A DNA stretch of 64,000 nt from Astrobacterium formosum (GCA_030848545.1 JAVDCA010000019.1:90476-154475), one strand, 5' to 3'; shown: positions 43,970 through 53,883, counted from the stretch's first letter. Numbers and translations are program-made. Notes: a model not told the origin generated them from the sequence alone.

Positions 43970-44758
43970 TCAAGCGGTCGCGCGGAATGGCGCGAGATCA
44001 CCGGCGACGCCCTTGAGCGCGCCCTGCAACAGACCCATGTCGTTGCCGCAGATTACCATGTTGACGCCACGGCCGACCATGTCGGCGAGGTGTTCCGGGC
44101 TCGCCGGCACCACCGGGCACATGATGCCGATGCCGGCCGCGCGGGCGCGCGCTTCGATCTTTTCGTAGGCTTCGACGATGCGCGGCTCCTCGAGCCGATA
44201 GCGGACCGGCGCACCGATCGACAGAGCCCAGTCGAGCGGACCGAAATTGATGGCGTCGATGCCCGGGACCGACAGGATGGCGTCGAGATTGTCGAGGAAC
44301 TCGTAATCCTCTGCCATGGGGATGACCAGCGTGTCGGCATTCTGGCGCGCGATGTAGCTTTCCCAGGTGAATCCCGGACCCGCATAGCCGGCCGCGCGCA
44401 CATTGCCTTCGGCGCCGCGCCGGCCGAGGGGCGGAAACTTGGCGGCGTGGATGCATATCTCGGCGTCGGCACGGGTGCGGATGTGCGGCACCACGACGCC
44501 TTCGGCGCCCAGTTCGAGGATTTTGCGGATTTCCACCTCGTTGGCTCCCGTGAGCCGCACCAAAGGCGACACGCCGGCGTGCAGCGCCGCCAGGATCTGG
44601 CGCTCCATATCCGGCCCGAAGTTGTTCGGCGTGTGTTCGAGATCGAGATAGACGAAATCGAAGCCCCAATGGCCGATCGCCTCGATGGCGCATGAGGCGC
44701 CGGTGAAACACGCGATGCCGAACACCGGCCCGCGCTTCATCTTATCTCTCAGGTTCAT
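43970..44758 (-). CDS. HpcH/HpaI-family class II aldolase
   Basis: This metal-dependent aldolase has 262 residues, like 4-hydroxy-2-oxoheptanedioate or 2-dehydro-3-deoxyglucarate aldolase. VYLDLEHTPNNFG carries the metal-region acidic residues, LVRLTGANEVEIRKILELGA holds the substrate-binding Arg, VVVPHIRTRADAE follows, and PMAEDYEFLDN with FGPLDWALSIG gives the metal Glu/Asp pair. It cleaves a 4-hydroxy-2-oxo acid to pyruvate and an aldehyde or oxo acid. It is the first gene of the aldolase-TRAP operon, and its promoter carries a TetR-type palindrome. Confidence 0.9.
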   Translation of the reverse strand: MNLRDKMKRGPVFGIACFTGASCAIEAIGHWGFDFVYLDLEHTPNNFGPDMERQILAALHAGVSPLVRLTGANEVEIRKILELGAEGVVVPHIRTRADAEICIHAAKFPPLGRRGAEGNVRAAGYAGPGFTWESYIARQNADTLVIPMAEDYEFLDNLDAILSVPGIDAINFGPLDWALSIGAPVRYRLEEPRIVEAYEKIEARARAAGIGIMCPVVPASPEHLADMVGRGVNMVICGNDMGLLQGALKGVAGDLAPFRATA

Positions 44759-44828
44759 GGCAGTGACACCCCGCATAGCCGCCGGCCATTCTCTCCGCGA
44801 GGTCGCTGTGGCGGCCGCCGCACAGACA

Positions 44829-44878
44829 TACTGGTCAGTAGGCTTTTTCCGACTAGACCGAACGGAAGGTCGCGTCAA
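44829..44878 (-). promoter_or_regulatory. Promoter of the aldolase-TRAP operon with overlapping TetR-type operator
   Basis: On the minus strand TTGACG (44878-44873) and TAGTCG (44855-44850) are 17 bp apart. A near-perfect palindrome TACTGGTCAGTA (44829-44840, arms TACTG/CAGTA) lies just past the expected transcription start. A TetR dimer bound there would block initiation. The divergent TetR gene begins 264 bp upstream of the promoter. Confidence 0.5.
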
Positions 44879-44945
44879 TCACCATGAGCAGTCCCGAATC
44901 GAATGTAAACAGGCAATATTACGCACATACAAGAACATGAAAGCG

Positions 44946-45130
44946 GTCCATACCTCACGCCCAGACTGCCGGCGCGGGACCGAGTTCCATACCTGCTCGC
45001 CGCCTTCCATACCGCGAGATCGCGTGTGGCACGAGCCAGATCCCTGAAGAATCGCGTCTTCTGCCGTGTGAACGCCTCCGACCCCTTGACCCGATCGCGT
45101 CAAAAGGGGCTTCATACTCGAATTCCATAC
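44946..45130 (+). repeat. Four direct repeats of (T/G)TCCATAC upstream of the TetR fusion gene
   Basis: Copies begin at 44946 (GTCCATAC), 44985, 45005 and 45123 (TTCCATAC); a fifth, diverged copy TTCATAC is at 45111. All are in the same orientation within a 383-bp non-coding stretch. The remainder of this stretch (44759-45141) holds the aldolase promoter and no convincing coding frame. Confidence 0.55.
45082..45109. repeat. Imperfect inverted repeat in the TetR gene leader
   Basis: CCCCTTGAC and GTCAAAAGGGG face each other around an 8-bp centre CCGATCGC, with two unpaired A. It includes a possible -35 (TTGACC, 45086-45091) for the TetR gene, so it may be an operator or a small hairpin. Confidence 0.4.
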
Positions 45131-45141
45131 TGGATATTTCG

Positions 45142-46083
45142 ATGCCGCCTCTTCCCCCCAACGTCCGCGTCGGCCGCAACGGCCGCATCGGCATTTTGAA
45201 GAAAGTGCCCAGGGACTTGTGGTCGCACCCCCGCTACGCCGACAAGTCGAAGGTGATCGAACGTTCGACGGGAAGAACCGATCGCGACGAGGGCGTCAAA
45301 GCTGCCCTCGCCATGCTGGACGAACTCGATCGGGAATTCTCCGCTGCCCGGCGCGACATAACCGAGATCGGCACCTACTCCCGTCGCGACGACGAACACC
45401 GGCCGCAACCGGCAGCCAAAGCGGTACGCCTTGTGAATGCCTCACGGCGCCGAGCGCGGAGCAAGTCGCCGGTGGGCGAAGCCACCAAGCGCGAAATCCT
45501 GTTCGCCGCCATGAACGAGTTCGCCGAGAAGGGCTTGAAAGGCGCGCGGGTGGACGACATCGCGGCCAAGACCCGCACCACCAAGCCGATGATCTATTAC
45601 CATTTCGGCAGCAAGGAGCGGCTCTATGGGGCGGTGATGGAGGAAGCCTATGTGCGGGTCCGCGAAAAGGAACAGGGACTGCACATCGACGACCTGTCCC
45701 CCGAACAGGCGATGCAGCGGCTGGTCGAAGTCACTTTCGACCACCATGCCGCCCATCCGGACTATGTGAGGCTCGTCTGCGTCGAGAACATGGAGCGGGC
45801 CCGTCATATTTCGAAGCGCTCGTCACTGGTGCAGCGAAACGCCATCGCGATCGAAACCGTCCGGACCCTGCTGGAGCGCGGCGAGCGCGACGGCGTCTTC
45901 CGCTCGGGCCTCGACCCGTGGCATGTGCATTTTCTCATCAACTCGTTCTGCTTCATGCGCGTCTCCAATCGCTACACGTGGAACGCCGTGTTCGAGAAGG
46001 ACCTCTGGGATCCAGACGACGCCGCGCGTCAACGTCGGCTGATCATTGAAGCCGTGCTGCGCTACGTGAAGGTGGACGGCTAG
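45142..46083 (+). CDS. TetR-family regulator with integrase-like N-terminal extension
   Basis: Of 313 residues, the C-terminal ~205 are a TetR regulator: the HTH at about 115-160 (ILFAAMNEFAEKGLKGARVD, TRTTKPMIYYHFGSKERLYG) and a TetR_C ligand domain (LSPEQAMQRLVEVTFDHHAA). The first ~70 residues resemble the N-terminal DNA-binding region of phage-type tyrosine integrases (RIGILKKVPRDLW, then VIERSTGRTDRDEGVKAALA and MLDELDREF); a basic linker (SRRRARSKSPVG) joins the two. GGA lies 8 nt before the ATG. It is divergent from the aldolase-TRAP operon and probably represses it. The fusion reading is by eye; the extension could be unrelated sequence if the true start lies near residue 95. Confidence 0.8.
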   Translation: MPPLPPNVRVGRNGRIGILKKVPRDLWSHPRYADKSKVIERSTGRTDRDEGVKAALAMLDELDREFSAARRDITEIGTYSRRDDEHRPQPAAKAVRLVNASRRRARSKSPVGEATKREILFAAMNEFAEKGLKGARVDDIAAKTRTTKPMIYYHFGSKERLYGAVMEEAYVRVREKEQGLHIDDLSPEQAMQRLVEVTFDHHAAHPDYVRLVCVENMERARHISKRSSLVQRNAIAIETVRTLLERGERDGVFRSGLDPWHVHFLINSFCFMRVSNRYTWNAVFEKDLWDPDDAARQRRLIIEAVLRYVKVDG

Positions 46084-46121
46084 GCGCCGGCCGGGCCTGC
46101 GCCTCGGAAGACACCTCTTCA

Positions 46122-47015
46122 TCACGCCTGCGGCAATGCCAGAAACGCTCTCACGCGGGTCCGGATCGCGCGCCGATGGGTGAAAAGGCAGACGTGTTCG
46201 CCGCCCTCGATCGCCATCAGTTCGGCACCGGGCACGCGGGCGGCGACGCCTTGCGCGTGATCGAAGTCGACGATCCGGTCTGTCGTTCCGTGAATGGCAA
46301 GCGTCGGCACCGCAATGCGTTCGAGTGGCCAGCCGTCGGCCTCGTGGCAGCGCCGGTGGTCGTTCTCGGTACCGGGGATGCGCTGCGCCAGGCGGTCCGC
46401 GATGGTGAGTTGCAGCGCGCCGAACAGTGAACTGGCCACCGGATCGGCAAGCAATGCCGCCCGTGCCTGCGGGTCCGCGATGGAACGCCGCGCTGCCCGT
46501 ACTGGATCGCGCACGATGCCGGACATGAGCACGCGCGCCAAAGCGGGCCATCGGGCCAGGAGCTTCATGACATGAAAGCGAAACGGCAGTTCGAGCTCGA
46601 GACGCCGCGTGCAGGCCGACACCAGGACGAGGCGACGGCAGCGACCCGGATGGCGCAACGCGAATTCGAGCGCGCTCGGGCCGCCCCCCGATACGGCGAT
46701 CACCGCGGCATCGTCGATGCCGAGACGGTCGAGGATGTCGGCGTAGAGATCGGCCTGTTTCGCGGGCGACGGTCCGGCGGCGAGCGGCGTGCCCAGATAG
46801 CCGGGCCGTGACGGCGCCACCACCCTGACGCCCTCCCCGATGGCACTTGCCGCCAAGAGAAGCCCCTGGTCGCAACCGCCGGCGCCGCCGTGCAGGGCGA
46901 GCACCGCCGGTCCGGCGCCGTCGACGGCACATTCGACGGCGCCGGCGCGGGTTTTGATCCCGCACGGGCGCGCCGCGCGCGCGAGCAGCGCCCGCGCATC
47001 GTCTTGGATGCTCAT
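46122..47015 (-). CDS. Alpha/beta hydrolase (paralogue 2)
   Basis: The 297 residues have the same architecture as the gene at 39857-40792: oxyanion region LALHGGAGGCDQGLL, nucleophile elbow VIAVSGGGPSALEFALR (Ser in V-S-G-G-G), acid Asp in IHGTTDRIVDF, and His in EGGEHVCLFTHRRAI. GAGGGATC precedes the ATG. The substrate is unknown. Its copy on the far side of the TRAP operon suggests duplication as the block formed. Confidence 0.88.
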   Translation of the reverse strand: MSIQDDARALLARAARPCGIKTRAGAVECAVDGAGPAVLALHGGAGGCDQGLLLAASAIGEGVRVVAPSRPGYLGTPLAAGPSPAKQADLYADILDRLGIDDAAVIAVSGGGPSALEFALRHPGRCRRLVLVSACTRRLELELPFRFHVMKLLARWPALARVLMSGIVRDPVRAARRSIADPQARAALLADPVASSLFGALQLTIADRLAQRIPGTENDHRRCHEADGWPLERIAVPTLAIHGTTDRIVDFDHAQGVAARVPGAELMAIEGGEHVCLFTHRRAIRTRVRAFLALPQA

Positions 47016-47051
47016 GATCCCTCAGTCCTTTTCCTGGTTCCGATGGAGGGA

Positions 47052-47630
47052 TCAGGCCGCCCGGCGTTGGCCGAGATGGCGGATCAGCGCCACCGCCTCG
47101 GCGGGCGGCGCCTGTTCGAGGCGGCGGTATTCGCGGCCGTCCGCCGTGCGTGCCATCAGGCCGAGGTCGACGAGCTCGCGGCGCAGCAGCGCATGATCGC
47201 CGAACAGGTGCTCGGCGTTGAGGGCGCCGTTGATCTCAGCTTCGCTCGACACCCGCCGCGGCTCCATGCGAGACCACAACACCCACAGGCAGGCCAGACG
47301 ATCGCTGTGCTTGCCCGGCCATCGCGTCAGCCGACCGGCGTCGTCGAAATAGCGGGCGAGACGTTCGATGCGGACATAGTCGACCGCCGGCTCGACGGTG
47401 ACCGGCGGGTGATCGAGCCGCGCGCGCGCGTCGGCCTGGGCCCGCATATGCTGGAAATTGCGGAACCCGGTCGCACGCGCCAGCATGTTGAGGAGTTCCA
47501 CGTGCCCCGGACCCTTGCGGCGGGCCGGATCGGCGGCTGACTCCTCGTCGTGGCGGGCGAGTTCGCGCTTGAGCGCGCGGGCGAGCGCGGACACGTCGTC
47601 CGCATGAAACGGGATGATTTCCCTGGACAT
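47052..47630 (-). CDS. DUF2087 domain protein
   Basis: This soluble protein has 192 residues. The C-terminal half (about 85-165) matches DUF2087: ARYFDDAGRLTRWPGKHSDR, CLWVLWSRM, SSEAEINGALNAEHLFGDHA, LLRRELVDLGLMARTADGRE, YRRL. This is a winged-helix-like domain usually attached to HTH or acetyltransferase modules. The N-terminal part (GPGHVELLNMLARATGFRNF) resembles a small helical segment seen in such proteins. Probably DNA-binding; function unknown. It precedes the hydrolase gene by 36 bp in the same direction, so both may form one transcript. Confidence 0.8.
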   Translation of the reverse strand: MSREIIPFHADDVSALARALKRELARHDEESAADPARRKGPGHVELLNMLARATGFRNFQHMRAQADARARLDHPPVTVEPAVDYVRIERLARYFDDAGRLTRWPGKHSDRLACLWVLWSRMEPRRVSSEAEINGALNAEHLFGDHALLRRELVDLGLMARTADGREYRRLEQAPPAEAVALIRHLGQRRAA

Positions 47631-47873
47631 CGCTTATCCTCGGCGTGCCAAAGCCCTTGAAAAGAGGACGGTCGGGTTCGCCGGCTTGCGACGTGGCACG
47701 GGATAAGGTGTCAGTCGTTGATGACCATGCGGAAAACGCATGTGGCAGGTTTAGCTCCCCTTTACGGGGCGGCGATGCCTGGGTGAACTGCCGACCGGGG
47801 CGCGGTATAGGACGAACGGCGCGGCGGCGCAAGCCGCGCCACTGCCGGCCCCAGACCACCGGACTTGACCAAA

Positions 47874-49973
47874 ATGCGGCCCACTGCCCTCAATCCCCTG
47901 TTCGCCGAAGTCACGACCCTTGCCGGCGTCGGACCCAAGCTGGACAAGCTCTATCGCCGCCTGCTCGGCCGCGAGGACGGCGCCCGGCTGCTCGATCTCC
48001 TGTTCCATCTGCCGACCGGGGCCGTCGACCGGCGCGCCCGGCCAAAACTCGCCGAGGTCGTGCCCGGACAGGTCGCGACCGTCACCGTCCATGTGGACCG
48101 CCATCGCCCGCCGCCGCCGGGCCGCTCGCGCGCGCCTTATCTGATCTATGCGAGCGACGATACCGGCGACCTGGTTCTCACCTATTTCGCCGCCCGCAAG
48201 GATTTCATCGACAAGATTTTGCCCGTCGGCGAGACCCGCATCGTCTCCGGCACGACCGCCCTCTACGACGGCATGTTGCAGATGGTGCATCCCGACCGCG
48301 TGGTTGCCGAGAGCGAGCTCGACAAGCTGCCCCTGGTCGAACCGGTCTATCCCCTGACCGAGGGATTGAGCCTGTATCAGGTCCGCAAGGCCGTCGACCT
48401 GACCGTGGCGCGCCTGCCGCAATTGCCCGAGTGGCAGGACGACGCCTTCCGGAAGCGCGAAGGCTTTCCGCCGTTCGCGGATGCCATCAAAGCCCTGCAC
48501 CGGCCGGCGGAACCGAGCGACCTCGCGCCCGAGGGACCGGCTTGGTCGCGCCTCGCCTACGACGAACTCCTGGCCGGCCAGCTCGCGCTGATGCTGGTGC
48601 GCGCCAATCTGCGCCGCCCGCGCGGCCGCGTCAGCGCCGGCGACGGCTCCTTGCGGGCGAAGATCACCGCCGCCCTGCCCTACCGGCTCACCGGCTCCCA
48701 GGCCCGTGCCATTTCGGAGATCGCCACCGATCTGGAAAAGCCCGAGCGCATGCTGCGCCTCCTCCAGGGCGATGTGGGCTCGGGCAAGACCGTGGTCGCG
48801 CTATTGGCCGCCGCCGCCGTAATCGAGGCCGGACGCCAGGCCGCCATCATGGCGCCGACGGAAATCCTCGCCCGCCAGCACCTCAAGACCGTCGCGCCGC
48901 TCGCCGCGCTCGTCGGGCTACGCGTCGCGATCCTGACCGGCCGCGAAAAAGGCCGCGAGCGTGCCGACATGCTGGCGCGGCTTGCGGCCGGCGAGATCGA
49001 CCTCCTGATCGGCACCCATGCCTTGTTCCAGGAGGGCGTCGACTTCCACGATCTCGCATTGGCCGTGGTCGACGAGCAGCACCGCTTCGGCGTCCACCAG
49101 CGTCTGGCGCTGGCCCAGAAGGGCGAGGCGGTCGACGTGCTGGTGATGACCGCAACGCCGATCCCGCGCACGCTGGTGCTGACCTATTTCGGCGACATGG
49201 ACATGTCGGAGCTGCGCGAGAAGCCGGCCGGCCGCCAGCCCATCGACACCCGCACCGTGCCGCTCGACCGCCTCGACGAAGTGGTCGACGCGGTCGGCCG
49301 CGCGCTTTCGGACGGACGGCAGGTCTACTGGGTGTGTCCGCTGGTGGAGGAGTCCGAGACCTCCGATCTCGCCGCCGCTGGCGACCGCTTCGCCGATCTG
49401 GCGCAGCACTTCGGTGACAGGGTCGGCCTCGTGCACGGCCGCATGAAGGGTTCCGAGAAGGACGCCGCCATGGCGGCCTTCGCGTCCGGCGATACGCGCC
49501 TCCTGGTGGCGACCACGGTGATCGAGGTCGGCGTCGACGTCCCGGAAGCGACCGTGATGGTGATCGAGCACGCCGAGCGTTTCGGCCTTGCCCAGCTCCA
49601 CCAGCTGCGCGGCCGCGTCGGCCGCGGGGCGGGCAAGTCGACTTGCCTGCTCCTCTACAAGACGCCGCTCGGCGAGACCGCCAAGGCACGGCTCGCGGTG
49701 ATGCGCGAGACCGAGGACGGCTTTCGCATCGCCGAGGAAGATTTGAGGCTGCGCGGCGAAGGCGACGTGCTCGGCACCCGCCAGAGCGGCCTGCCGGGCT
49801 TCAAGGTCGCCCGCCTGGAGGTGCACAGCAAGTTCCTGCAGACCGCCCGCGATGACGCCGCCTTGACCCTCGCGCGTGATCCCGGCCTCACCTCGGAACG
49901 CGGCGAGGCGCTGCGCACCCTGCTCTATCTTTTCGAACGCGACGAGGCGATCCGGCTCCTGCGGGCGGGGTAA
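47874..49973 (+). CDS. recG: ATP-dependent DNA helicase RecG
   Basis: This branch-migrating helicase acts at stalled forks and Holliday junctions. The 699 residues comprise a wedge/OB domain (about 1-270), Walker A LLQGDVGSGKTVVALLAA near 298, the DEQH box AVVDEQHRFGVHQRL near 400, HALFQEG, TATPIPRTL, and the RecG-specific QLRGRVGRGAGKSTCLLLY near 585. I chose the ATG at 47874 (MRPTALNPLF) over a TTG nine bases upstream because homologues start so. It ends at a family-B repeat. Confidence 0.97.
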   Translation: MRPTALNPLFAEVTTLAGVGPKLDKLYRRLLGREDGARLLDLLFHLPTGAVDRRARPKLAEVVPGQVATVTVHVDRHRPPPPGRSRAPYLIYASDDTGDLVLTYFAARKDFIDKILPVGETRIVSGTTALYDGMLQMVHPDRVVAESELDKLPLVEPVYPLTEGLSLYQVRKAVDLTVARLPQLPEWQDDAFRKREGFPPFADAIKALHRPAEPSDLAPEGPAWSRLAYDELLAGQLALMLVRANLRRPRGRVSAGDGSLRAKITAALPYRLTGSQARAISEIATDLEKPERMLRLLQGDVGSGKTVVALLAAAAVIEAGRQAAIMAPTEILARQHLKTVAPLAALVGLRVAILTGREKGRERADMLARLAAGEIDLLIGTHALFQEGVDFHDLALAVVDEQHRFGVHQRLALAQKGEAVDVLVMTATPIPRTLVLTYFGDMDMSELREKPAGRQPIDTRTVPLDRLDEVVDAVGRALSDGRQVYWVCPLVEESETSDLAAAGDRFADLAQHFGDRVGLVHGRMKGSEKDAAMAAFASGDTRLLVATTVIEVGVDVPEATVMVIEHAERFGLAQLHQLRGRVGRGAGKSTCLLLYKTPLGETAKARLAVMRETEDGFRIAEEDLRLRGEGDVLGTRQSGLPGFKVARLEVHSKFLQTARDDAALTLARDPGLTSERGEALRTLLYLFERDEAIRLLRAG

Positions 49974-49980
49974 GACACAT

Positions 49981-50082
49981 CGTCATTCCGGGGCGGCCGA
50001 AGGCCGAACCCGGAATCCAGCCATACATTCGGTACGTGCGGCTGGATTCCGGGCTCGCGCTGACGCGCGCCCCGGAATGACA
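49981..50082. repeat. Intergenic palindromic repeat, family B (copy 2)
   Basis: The outer ends are CGTCATTCCGGGGCGGCC and GCGCCCCGGAATGACA; the inner arms are ACCCGGAATCCAGCC and GGCTGGATTCCGGGCT. It lies between the convergent recG and TPR genes, as copy 1 lies between convergent genes at 3.5 kb. Confidence 0.85.
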
Positions 50083-50092
50083 ACGGGATTAG

Positions 50093-50758
50093 TCAGGCTT
50101 TTCCTTTCGCCTTCTGCTGCGCCTTGTCACGGGCTTTGGCGAGGTTGTCGCGCATCAGCGCCTGTTCGGATAGAGCCAGGGCTTTCTCGAACACGCGCGC
50201 CGCGCCAGCATAGTCCTTGGCGTGGTTCATCAGCAGTGCACCGAGATTGTTCAGCGCGACGAAGTCGCTCGGATCGGCATCGGCGGCGCGGCGGAATGCG
50301 TCGATGGCGGCATCCTTTTCGCCCTTGCCGAGATGCGCCAAAGCGGCGGCGAAATTCTTCTTGCCTTCCATCGACTTGGCGTGCGCACGGGGATCGGCGC
50401 AGATCGCCGCCCGCCGCTTGAGCAGCTCCGGTTCGGGGCATTCCGGCTCGGCCAGCGCGGCCTCGATGCGACGTGCCGCATGGGCACGATCGCCCGCCAG
50501 ATAGGCGGTTTCGGCCAGCGCCCGCAACAAGTCGGGATTGTCGCCGTAGTCCTCGATCTGTTGTTCGAACAGGGCTTCCGCCTCGGCGAAGCGACCCTGG
50601 CCCATGCGCACGACGGCGAGATTGTGCATGACGCGGCGCGTGCGGCCTTCCCAGCGTTGCAGGTGGCCGAGCGCGAGTTCGGCCTTCGCATAATCGCCAT
50701 GGGCGAGCGCGCTGAGCATCACGCGTTCATTGAAGAAGATCATAACCCGCTGGATCAT
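50093..50758 (-). CDS. Tetratricopeptide-repeat protein
   Basis: The 221 residues carry at least four TPR-like helix pairs: LAHGDYAKAELALGHLQRWE, VRMGQGRFAEAEALFEQQIE, LAETAYLAGDRAHAARRIEA, and LGKGEKDAAIDAFRRAADAD followed by NNLGALLMNHAKDYAGAARV. A Lys/Ala-rich tail closes it. There is no clear signal peptide. It is a protein-interaction scaffold of unknown partner. The neighbouring DUF502 gene upstream is separated by about 295 bp including a strong hairpin. Confidence 0.85.
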   Translation of the reverse strand: MIQRVMIFFNERVMLSALAHGDYAKAELALGHLQRWEGRTRRVMHNLAVVRMGQGRFAEAEALFEQQIEDYGDNPDLLRALAETAYLAGDRAHAARRIEAALAEPECPEPELLKRRAAICADPRAHAKSMEGKKNFAAALAHLGKGEKDAAIDAFRRAADADPSDFVALNNLGALLMNHAKDYAGAARVFEKALALSEQALMRDNLAKARDKAQQKAKGKA

Positions 50759-50770
50759 CGTCCCCTCGCG

Positions 50771-50802
50771 ACAAGAAGGCGGCGTCGCCGCCGCCTTCTT
50801 GT
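50771..50802. terminator. Strong hairpin upstream of the TPR gene
   Basis: ACAAGAAGGCGGCG pairs perfectly with CGCCGCCTTCTTGT (14 bp, 4-nt loop TCGC). It lies just before the TPR start on the transcript side of DUF502, so it may terminate leftward transcription from DUF502. No U-tract follows beyond the stem's own T residues. Confidence 0.55.
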
Positions 50803-50812
50803 CGATTCTATA

Positions 50813-50920
50813 TCAGCATTCCGGTCGCCAAACGATCAGCCACAACAGGCAGCCGAACACGAAGGCCGCGCAGCCGGCCACGGCCGTCGACGACGTATAG
50901 AGAGGGAGCCGTGCTCTCAT
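50813..50920 (-). CDS. Possible 35-residue single-helix membrane protein
   Basis: The reading frame from the ATG at 50920 gives a short basic head (MRARLPLYTSST), a hydrophobic run of about 20 residues (AVAGCAAFVFGCLLWLIVW), and a RPEC end. This is the layout of small membrane proteins and it falls between DUF502 and a strong hairpin. No ribosome-binding site is visible. Low confidence. Confidence 0.3.
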   Translation of the reverse strand: MRARLPLYTSSTAVAGCAAFVFGCLLWLIVWRPEC

Positions 50921-51053
50921 GCCGAAAGGGCGGGCGGAATTATCACAATTTGGCCCGAATCGATGCTCGCGGCCCCTCCGGTCAGGACATTTACGGACGC
51001 GTTCCGTGCGCAGGCGCACCGCAGCGAACGAACCCGGCGAATCGAGTTCGGGA

Positions 51054-51830
51054 CTATTTCACGGCCTCGCTGTGGTCGGCCTTCGCGGCACGCGACATGC
51101 GGGCGACCTTGGCGGTCTCGGCGAGCGCGGACAGCTTCTTGTGGGTGTCGGCGCCGCCATTGGGCTGAATCAGTCCCGCCGACATGATGAGCTTCGCCGC
51201 CGCCTCGACGGGAAGGTCGAGCTCGATGATGTCGCTTCTCGCCACATAAAAGAAGAAGCCCGTGGTCGGGTTGGGCGTACACGGCATGAAGACCGAGACG
51301 TATTCCTCCTCGCGTGGCAACCGCTCCGCGATCTCGCTGCCCGCCGGTTGCGACAGGAACACCAGCGACCACATCTCCGGCGACGGAAACTGGACCAGGC
51401 CGACCTTTCGAAAACTCGAGCCCGAGGACGAGAACAGGGTCTCGAAAACCTGCTTGAGTGCCTTGTAGAGCGGCCGCACGATGGGCATGCGATCGAGGAT
51501 CGTCTCGCCGGCCTCCATCAGGGTGCGGCCGACCAGGTTGGCGGTGAAAAAGCCGAGCAGCGTCAGGGCGACGAAGCCGATGATAAGGCCGAGGCCCGGC
51601 ACCTTGACGGGCAGATAGGTCTCTGGCCGGTAGGCCACCGGGATGAGTGGACGGACGAGGTCGTCGACCCAGGTGATGAAGCTCCAGGTCAGCCACGCCG
51701 TGATGGCGATCGGCGCCGCGGCGACGAGACCGGTGAGAAAATAGGTACGGATGCGGCTGCCGATACTGTAGTGAACCGTTTCGGGCTCCAGCCGGACGGC
51801 GCCCGATTGCTGTTCTTTTTGCTCAGTCAT
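51054..51830 (-). CDS. DUF502-family membrane protein
   Basis: The 258 residues have two N-terminal helices (LTGLVAAAPIAITAWLTWSF and GLIIGFVALTLLGFFTANLV). The DUF502 signature follows: ILDRMPIVRPLYKALKQVFE and TNPTTGF-like PNPTTGFFFYVARSDIIELD, then VEAAAKLIMSAGLIQP. The function is uncharacterised. In many Hyphomicrobiales it sits between recG and glmS, as here. The C-terminal tail is rich in Lys and Ala. Confidence 0.92.
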   Translation of the reverse strand: MTEQKEQQSGAVRLEPETVHYSIGSRIRTYFLTGLVAAAPIAITAWLTWSFITWVDDLVRPLIPVAYRPETYLPVKVPGLGLIIGFVALTLLGFFTANLVGRTLMEAGETILDRMPIVRPLYKALKQVFETLFSSSGSSFRKVGLVQFPSPEMWSLVFLSQPAGSEIAERLPREEEYVSVFMPCTPNPTTGFFFYVARSDIIELDLPVEAAAKLIMSAGLIQPNGGADTHKKLSALAETAKVARMSRAAKADHSEAVK

Positions 51831-51931
51831 GATCGCTGAATTGAAACTCCCGACCTCGCTCGGCCGCAGGCCACTATAGAGCGAAGTGGCCCCGTGGCGC
51901 TACCCGGTCGGAGTGCGAATCCCGGATGGCG

Positions 51932-53758
<1,827 letters not shown>

Positions 53759-53883
53759 GGCGTGCGTTCCCCTTCCACCCGGATGCCAAGGTCTAAGCGG
53801 CGTCGGCCATTACCGCGAAATCACGATGCGTTTCATCGCGTTTCCACGCTGTGACGCCGCCCCGGAGCAAGGCTGCTTCACAC

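Noticed and set aside
44759..45141. Array of short repeats upstream of the TetR gene as a possible CRISPR
   Set aside because: The repeats are only 8 bp, with irregular spacing (39, 20 and 118 bp) and no cas gene, so they are better read as protein-binding sites.
51831..51931. glmS ribozyme search around the glmS gene
   Set aside because: That ribozyme lies in the 5' leader of Firmicute glmS genes. The 125-bp leader here (53759-53883) shows none of its conserved core, and alphaproteobacteria are not known to use it.
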